Origin: Benincasa hispida
Lineage: Eukaryota; Streptophyta; Magnoliopsida; Cucurbitales; Cucurbitaceae
NCBI RefSeq assembly: GCF_009727055.1
Contig: NC_052357.1
Location: forward strand, 83,405,706 to 83,469,705
Direction of reading: 5' to 3'
DNA: 64,000 nt
Shown: positions 57,498-64,000 of the stretch, one piece after another
Layout: the number at the start of each line of letters is the position of its first letter
Position numbering within the stretch: the stretch's first letter is position 1
Translations under genes and position numbers: made by a program
The notes under the pieces: generated by a model
What the model saw: the letters and a program-made list of their open reading frames with translations, nothing else
Told to the model about the DNA's origin: nothing
Databases searched by the model: none

Positions 57498-58321
57498 AGA
57501 ACCTTAGCTGATTCATAACCTTCAATAATGTTTGCAACTGCCTTGTTTTCTTTTCTAATAGGCTGCTTACCTTTTCTTCTTAAAACAAGACAATCATACT
57601 TGGTGTGACCTTTCTTGCAATAGTAATTGCAAGTCATTTTGTCCTTTGAATTCTCATTCTGATTCGACTTAGAATGCTGCTTATTATTTTTACTATTTTG
57701 GCCTTTCTATTGCTTGCCTTTAGCAAGTAGAGCAACAAACTCCATCTTCTCTATTTTGAACTCGAGTTTCTTAGATCGAAAAGAATTCAAAACTATATCA
57801 AATGTTGAGGAATCTCTTCCATATTCTATAGTAGATTTTATTTCCTTGTATTTATCAGGCAAATAATTTAGAAGAATCACAGCTTGATTCTCTCCATCTA
57901 ATTTCTCACTAAAATTTACTAAGTCTTGACAGATTCTATTAAAATCGTTAATGTTTTCTTCTAAACTTTTGAAGGAGTCCATCTTAAAACTGAACATGCT
58001 TTGTTTCATGTATATCTTATTATTGAGTGATTTAGACATATAAAGATGATCCAATTTAGTCCAAAGTTCATATACATTTTCGATATCACTCACTTTTCTC
58101 AAAACATTATCAGCAAGGTACAATATGACAATACTATAAGTGATCTCAGTCATTTCTTGTTTCTCTTCATCAAACATAGTAGTAGGCAACTTACTTGGAT
58201 CAAGTACGACTTTCACTACTTTTTGTTGAACAAGTAAGGCCTTTATTTTCTTCTTCCACAAGCTGAAATCTCCCCTATCATCAAATTTATCGATCTCAAA
58301 TTTTGCTAACATTTCGTGCAC
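57498..58321 (-). pseudogene. Copia G gag (UBN2 type) with zinc knuckle
   Basis: Minus strand. 58321-57707 is open for 204 codons: MHEMLAKFEIDKFDDRGDFS, LWKKKIKALLVQQKVVKVVL, YLADNVLRKVSDIENVYELW, LDHLYMSKSLNNKIYMKQSM, FSFKMDSFKSLEENINDFNR, LVNFSEKLDGENQAVILLNY, LPDKYKEIKSTIEYGRDSST and RSKKLEFKIEKMEFVALLAK. This is a full gag_UBN2 domain, the particle protein. A stop follows, then the zinc knuckle CNYYCKKGHTKYDC with CxxxC in place of CxxC. The reading ends at 57498, where copia F's LTR begins. Protease and pol are missing here; RT and RNase H of the same type are at 29754-31667. Confidence 0.9.
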
Positions 58322-58404
58322 GACACCAAGAAGAAATAGTGAGTGATTAACACAGAAACAAGGGGAGAATCGAAGTGATTAACTAGGATCCTTCAGCGAG
58401 CTAA

Positions 58405-58419
58405 GACTCTAATGCCAAT
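58405..58419 (-). other. PBS of copia G (decayed)
   Basis: Minus strand TTGGCATTAGAGTCTTAGC next to the LTR end at 58420; two changes from TTGGTATCAGAG. Confidence 0.7.
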
Positions 58420-58769
58420 TGTAGAACAAAGTGAAAATGAAAACCAGGAAATAAAAGGATAGAGAAGAGAGAAATTGCAAAATATTTATAGTGATTTGAC
58501 GTTCACGTCTACATCTACTTTATTGAATCAAAGAGGGAAAGTATTTCATTACGAATTGCAACCTGAAGAAGACGATACAAGAGAGAGGAAAAATATATAC
58601 ACTCCTAGCTTACTCCACTCATGACAAAAATGTGTAAACTCAGGCAGATTTTCAACCGTTTATACCAAGCTATTAAAGGCATCAAATTACAGCGATAACC
58701 TTGAAGAAGAAGAGTAAAGGGATGACAATAATGTAAAATTGCAGTGAATGTGAAGTCACTCAAAATCCA
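58420..58769 (-). mobile_element. 5' LTR of copia G
   Basis: 350 bp, minus-strand start TGGATTTTGAGTGACTTC at 58769 and end TTTGTTCTACA. Aligns end to end with 29405-29753, including GTGATTTGACGTTCACGTC. Confidence 0.85.
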
Positions 58770-59107
58770 CATGCAGATATCTTATATTCTTTTACATTTC
58801 ATGGCATTGTTTGGTAATGATTTTATATTTATTAGTTTTGTGATTTTTAAAATTTACGTACGTTTTTTCCTTAAAGTTCATAATATGATTTTCATACTTC
58901 CTGAAACATCATTTGAATTCTTAGTAAAAAAATTTTAAATAATCTTTTTAAAACTACACTTTTTTAATGAGTTTTCAAAAATTGGTTTGATTTTTTTAGA
59001 CTTTAAGTGGTAAATGAACAACAAAACTAAAAATCTCATAACTTAATGTAGTGTTTATAAGCTTAATTTCAAAAACAAAAAATGAAAAACGAAAAACTAA
59101 AACCTTA
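58770..59107. other. AT-rich non-coding
   Basis: The stretch 59045-59100 repeats the right arm of the following inverted-repeat element without its terminus. No gene. Confidence 0.5.
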
Positions 59108-59388
59108 GACTCCGTTTCGTAACAATTTTGTTTTTGAAAATTAAGCCTATTTCTTCTCTATTTCTTACAATGATTTGAATATTTATTGAGTATAATGGTT
59201 AAACTTTTAGCCAAATTCAAAAAACAAAAACAAGTTTTTAAAAGCTACTCCATTTATTCTTCAAAATTTGACTTGATTTTTTAAACCACTGATAAAATAG
59301 AGGAAGAAATTTGGAGGTCGAAGTAGTGTTTATAGGCTTAGTTTTAAAAATAAAAAACTAAAAACCAAATAGTTACCAAACGAGAGAT
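59108..59388. mobile_element. MITE-like inverted-repeat element
   Basis: Left CTCCGTTTCGTAACAATTTT and, reading the other strand from the right end, CTCGTTTGGTAACTATTTGG, both continuing GTTTTT...AAGCCTA. Arms of about 45 bp; no ORF. Related to 8001-8287. Confidence 0.55.
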
Positions 59389-59877
59389 AATCATTTTGTT
59401 TCTAAAAACTACGCCCATAAATACAATTTGTTTAAATAGTTTGAAAACTAAAAAGAAGTAGCTTCTATTTTTTTCTCAAATTTTCAGAGACTTGTTTTTG
59501 TGGTTAAATTTAGGAAGTTCAAATGTTTATTTAGAGTATGTGAAAACTATAATTACAACATTGAAATATAATGAAGATAAATGAGAAATTTGGGTCGATG
59601 ACCTAAAATGGGCCTACAATGCAAAATGACCCATTTTTTTTTTAAAAAAAAATGTCAATTAACCTCCGCTGGTGTCATTACGATATGAGATTACAAGAAT
59701 TTTCCCTCACGAAATTGGTCTCACTCTCGCTACAATGGATCTCACTCTCGCTTTCTCTCTTCCATCATGATGTGATTGTTTGTCAATGTACGAATATTTT
59801 GACAATTTTCATGAAATCATTTGTCTAAAATCTCAAATTGTTAACACGCTAAACATATAATGGTGAATTCTTAAAAT
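59389..59877. other. Non-coding, just 3' of the Ulp1-type pseudogene
   Basis: Fragments of the same inverted-repeat sequence, a T/A tract at 59635-59651, and three CTCACTCTCGCT words near 59730. No coding. Confidence 0.5.
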
Positions 59878-61274
59878 CTAAACTTTATTTGATGTTTCTA
59901 AATCTAGCTTCCTACGTTTAAAGTCACAATAATGAAGGAGCGACGGTAGGGTGTAAGTCAATGATTCAAGGCAAGACTCTAGCTTCTTCTTTGATGTCAT
60001 GGATAATAGTGAATTGAATACAAACAACCGGCCTCTATTTAGGTCAAACGCAATCAACATCCAATGTCCACCGATGTTTGTTGCTGTATACACAAAATCC
60101 ACATTTGGCCACTTGACATCGAATTTACCCATGATATAATCCTTGTACGTTTCTTCTTCCCTATCATATTACGACAGTATGCAATGTCAACTTGTTCTTA
60201 ATTTGTTTATAGACCCCATCTCGAGCATTAAGGTGACTCTACACAGTGAATTCAATATTAAAACCACGTAATAATCAACTAACATAGTTCTATTCACAAG
60301 TGTAGTAAATGGTTACCGTTATTCCAATTGGTAGGATGGTGAACTTGTTCATGCACATGTCCGGTCACCTGTAAAATTTATCTTTTATGAACCGAAACAA
60401 AATATTTAAGGCATGCATCCTTAATAAGGTATATGTTAAGAGAGAGTTCACTGTATCTAATTGTAAAAAAAGACAAGGATCATAAATTTACATCATACTC
60501 AACCCACGAACTTGGTTCGATCCATTCATGAAAAAATGAATTGGATAATGGCCGAAATACATTTTCCCAAACCTCATGGTCTGTATTCGCATCGGCAATC
60601 TAATTCATCATTTTCGTAAATAAAACAGGTGGAACCTCATGCGCCAAGGAGTATTGGATCATCGCTTTAAATAGTGTCGTGGGTACTTCAGGGAGAGGGT
60701 ACTTAATTGATGAACAACCAAAAGGAAGTGTACCTTACTTTCATTCTATTTTGTTATTTTTTTTCTTTGGTTCAGCTGAAGGTGTGTCCTTGTCAACAGT
60801 CTTTCTCTTACGAGTGGTTTTTCGACTCTCAACGATAACCTACATAAATATAACAAAAGGGTGAACATGTCGAATAAAAAAAATATGAAGAAAGAGATTT
60901 TCCAATCACATAAGGATCATATAAGTGAATCGAGATGTATGGTGTTAGACTGTGCGATAAGCGGTGGCTCCAGTAGACGTTGTTTCTTAAAAGGTAGAGG
61001 TTCAATATCCTTTCTACTCGTATTTGGAGGTGGAAGGATAGTGGGAAAGACAATGGTTGAGGTATTGGGGTGAAAAATAGACGAAGATGTGATATCAGGC
61101 TATGTGGGTGGAAGAGGAATGGGTGATGTGGATGTATCAGATTGTATAGGTGAGTTAGGTGATCGAGATAAAGGTGGGGTGAGTGACCTAAGTAGGGGTT
61201 GGATGGGTGACCGAGGTAGGGGTGAGACAAGTGACCTAAGTAGAGGCTGGATGGGTGACCTATGTAGTGGTCGG
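59878..61274 (-). pseudogene. Ulp1/C48-protease-type gene, C-terminal part
   Basis: Minus strand. The Pro/His/Leu repeat region comes first (61356-60829 frame): GHPSSLYLGHLSHPYLGHPS, NPYLGHSPHLYLDHLTHLY. Next is a basic, NLS-like stretch ESRKTTRKRKTVDKD...EPKKKNNK, then KYPLPEVPTTLFKAMIQYSL and VFRPLSNSFFHEWIEPSSWV, then YKDYIMGKFDVKWPNVDFVY, TATNIGGHWMLIAFDLNRGR and LFVFNSL. GGHW...VFNS matches the catalytic His-Asp segment of Ulp1-like SUMO proteases (usual VHW...VWDS, here Asp to Asn). The catalytic Cys part is not found. Such genes are common plant repeats, often carried by Mutator-like elements. Introns may separate the blocks. Confidence 0.7.
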
Positions 61275-63155
61275 TGAAGGATCTCGAAACGAGAGTTCCA
61301 TGAGCGGGCTTAGATCGCTCCGATTTCACAGTAACTGAAACATAAATGATATACATTTTATACTAACAGTTATGCATATTAAACTTATCAACAACATGCT
61401 CAGAATACGATAAAACGTAGAGAAAGGGGTTTATACCAGAAGAAGACGGTCTTCATTTATGTGAACCCACAGCAGCGGAAAACTCCACCAATCTACCAAC
61501 ACCCGACGAGTCTCTCGACTGTTACTACACGATCCGAACGTACACGAACAAGGCTTCAGGGACAACACCACCTGTCTCTTATACACATCTAGATGTGTAT
61601 AAGAGACAGGTGTGAACCAGACGATCGTTTAGACAAATGAGAATCTATCGTATAGGCTCTCGGCAATCGCTCTTTCACAAGTTTTTTTAGGGCGTGGGAT
61701 ATCGAATGCACGAATCAATTAAAACTCAAAATGAAAACCATTTTTCATATTTCAACCCGCCGGTTACCTTAACTTCGCGGCCCACGTTCCCATGTTCAAA
61801 CATTTAATTGGTTAATTATTAAATAATTAATCAATTAATTTAATTAATAAATATAATCATATTATACTTATATCCTATAGTTTGATATCATATATCTACT
61901 ATAGTATTTTTCCTCTACTTGATATAAATCATATTTATATCTAATTTCCTCCAAAAAAATGTCTCTCATACATTTAGCCAATTATATCATATATACTTAA
62001 CCAGTCTAATTTTATCATGTACAATTGAATTTCCTCTTGTCAATTTGAACATTTCAAATTAACCCAAACACTGGTTCTTGTCGTTATCCAAGCTACCCAG
62101 GTGACCTAATGGATCTGTGGCTCGAAGCTCCAGCGATATGTGAATGGCTGACTAAACTTTTTAGCCACGAGATTTACCATCTGTTAATTGTCAGTGATTC
62201 CACTAAAGACCAACAACTGAACTCTTCTTACCATAGATATATTTATGTTTCCATTGGATATAACCAATCATGAGTATGATGACCCTTCACAGATGCTCGT
62301 AAGTACAGTTGTGCCAATTTACCGTCTTGCCTCTGTAGTTACATCTCACTTCTTAAGTTCTACTGATTCCTCTAATGAAAAATACAACATAGTCCAACTA
62401 TGTGTGAACACCTCTCGGGGCAAGAGAAGGTCTGTGGTGCCACATCGTTCAAGTCCCGGAATCAGCTCTTAAGGGAGCCATTTATCTACTTACCCCTGTC
62501 TCAAGGAAGGAGTGAATTCCATCTTGTGTAGTTGAGTTCCCAGCTACCAAATCAGACGTATCCCCAAAATGGTAGGTTTGAATCGGTGACATGGCCACTC
62601 ACACCCATACAAATCAAAGAACCGCCCTCAATAGCAAGAGTTCCCAACTCACTCAGGATTGAGGTCATGTTACCTATGGTCATCCTAGTGAAGTGAAGTC
62701 TTTGTCATGAACGGTGTTATATAACGAGACATTAGCACTTCGTGGTCAGGTCTTATACAAACTCTTTGTATAGGACGCCCCCACTCACATGTCCCCAACA
62801 CGAATGATCAGAATCATATCATCTGTGGCAAGTCACAACACTTGTAACCATTCCACAAAGCGGGCCGCGTCCGTAGCATTACCATGATAAGGTTTCTCTC
62901 CTATATCCATATACTACAAACCATTTTGGTTATCACTCAAGACATGATCCACTTGTATGATACCACATACATGCTTGAGTCACATACAAATAACCAGGGA
63001 TTTTATGTTTATTGGTTTGTGGTAAAGCAAATAAAACACGTAAATGAGCAAAACAACAAGATGTGAAGTAAATATCATATATTAACAATCACAGGTGTTC
63101 ATATATACCGTTTACAAACTATAGCACACGAGATTTTAGGGCATCAACCCCAACA
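61275..63155 (-). mobile_element. Solo copia LTR inside the Ulp1-type gene (contains a cloning junction)
   Basis: Minus-strand start TGTTGGGGTTGATGCCC at 63155, end GAGATCCTTCA at 61275. Flanks GTCGG (61270-61274) and GTTGG (63156-63160) form a TSD with one transition, and excision rejoins the host's repeat region. Related to 33604-35829, including an AAACGATCGT word (61621). The stretch 61572-61609 is not LTR sequence. Because of that junction, a solo LTR and a collapsed full element cannot be told apart. Confidence 0.75.
61572..61609. other. Two Tn5 mosaic ends back to back (sequencing adapter junction)
   Basis: 61572-61590 is exactly CTGTCTCTTATACACATCT and 61591-61609 exactly its reverse complement. 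The 19-bp mosaic end is an engineered hyperactive Tn5 sequence, and this head-to-head arrangement is the junction adapter formed in Nextera mate-pair libraries. A plant LTR has no reason to hold it. The bases on either side may not be adjacent in the genome. Confidence 0.97.
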
Positions 63156-63990
63156 GTTGGGTGGGTGATTGAGATAGAGGAGGGATGGGTGACCTAGTGG
63201 CATCATGGCCTATCTGTGGAGTGGGTTACTTCGTCGCCTCAAGCACCGTGGAACCCTTCATAGACTGTAATAGAGAAAAAATGGTTGACAATTTTGCTTT
63301 GATGTCTCTCTTGTCTCCTTTGAGGTTCAATACATGACCATACAAACTCGATATTGAGTTGTCAATACTCTACAGGTACAAATATATAGAAGGATCAACA
63401 TTGGCTCCCTCCCTACGACCTGAAACCTTAGGCTCAGAGCGCTCCTACTCAGGCTCAGGACGTATGTGGCCCACCAACACATCATGAAACATATCCTTTC
63501 TGGAGGTGTAAGTAGACTGGTGGATGTTTATATCATCATCAGATTCGCTGTCCCTCGCTCCACCTTTGCCATTATCTTACTCATCACCATCCCCACTTTT
63601 TGAACTATCCTCCCCATTTAAACTACCACAACTTCTGAACTACTAGAGCTTCCCGAACTTTCGACATCAGAATGTACTTGTCTTACAACTCATCTATCAA
63701 CTGGGGTGTTTCGAAACTCCTTTTCAGCATCGGACATGATAAGACCCTTTTTGACTTTTTTCTGTATTAACAGTCCAACTCAGTAAGATGGTTACTGTCA
63801 ATTTAACAACCAAATAAACATATTGTGGCTAGATTACACTTACATTTTGAGACTAAAAAACATCTCTCTCAAGTACTTTAAATGACACCGAGTGGAAGCA
63901 TGACCACCGTAATATACGAGGCACAGCTACCTTGCTCTTTCGAGTGGCAACATTCCTCGCTACCGATGATAAGATCTCGTACCTAAATAT
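63156..63990 (-). pseudogene. Ulp1-type gene, N-terminal and middle part
   Basis: Minus strand: RYEILSSVARNVATRKSKVA, VPRILRWSCFHSVSFKVLER (63980-63850), which I associate with the region before the acidic domain in such proteins. After a non-coding or intron-like gap comes MSDAEKEFRNTPVDR (Met at 63737), VHSDVESSGSSSSSEVVVVL, NGEDSSKSGDGDE, ARDSESDDDINIHQSTYTSR and KDMFHDVLVGHIRPEPE, an acidic Ser-rich region, then SISSLYGHVLNLKGDKRDIK and KLSTIFSLL, a coiled-coil-like helix, and PIPPLSQSPTQ leading into the Pro/His repeats. At least five in-frame stops (VDR*, GDE*, PEPE*, LYL*, ATK*), so dead. Runs to the window edge. Confidence 0.6.
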
Positions 63991-64000
63991 GAAACAACAC

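Noticed and set aside
61572..61609. Natural 38-bp palindrome, terminator or transposon end pair
   Set aside because: Exact identity with the engineered Tn5 mosaic end on both halves makes an adapter far likelier.

Overview
This is a plant nuclear window, very AT-rich, made almost entirely of decayed retrotransposons. I found no intact host gene, no rRNA, tRNA or CRISPR array, and nothing bacterial. The Ty1/copia and Ty3/gypsy proteins, the Athila-type leader, the CACTA end and the CTATCACTGATAG-type arrays point to a eudicot. The copia gag/pol type looks like the one common in cucurbits (Cucumis and relatives). The organism call is inference; the repeat content is read from the sequence.

260-7058: a long minus-strand gypsy-type LTR interval with a near-perfect target-site duplication (TSD), broken by two younger solo LTRs (1040-2879, 4901-6584). 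7059-11800: repeat-poor to low-complexity DNA with a G-box inside a GGGCCC hairpin, a MITE-like inverted-repeat element, an 0.8 kb field of TATCA/TGATA palindromic words, and an AAT microsatellite. 11802-22112: a nest in which a minus-strand copia pol remnant is split by gypsy A (13066-21870), gypsy A by gypsy B (14843-21279, perfect AGGAG TSD), and gypsy B by a 2.7 kb LTR with tandem repeats (15718-18450). 22113-25734: a minus-strand LTR-like segment, then a minus-strand gypsy gag-protease remnant with its LTR.

25735-29260: no genes; a probable solo copia LTR and the end of a CACTA-like DNA transposon with four tandem hairpins. 29405-58769: a retroelement graveyard. A minus-strand copia type occurs at both edges (pol plus LTR on the left, gag plus LTR on the right). 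Between them lie plus-strand copia elements: a 5'-truncated one with a 2.2 kb LTR, one fairly complete copy at 45487-54262, and another truncated one ending at 57497, with Athila-like gypsy LTRs, a gag and leader fragments interleaved. 59878-63990: a decayed minus-strand Ulp1/C48-protease-type gene with a Pro/His/Leu repeat region, interrupted by a solo LTR.

The most consequential observation is technical. At 61572-61609 two 19-bp Tn5 mosaic ends lie back to back, which is the form of the Nextera mate-pair junction adapter, so this point is very likely an assembly artefact. The most interesting biological pattern is that unrelated LTR families share short palindromic words in arrays (ACGATCGT; TTGCAACGCT). 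I found no convincing new gene system.
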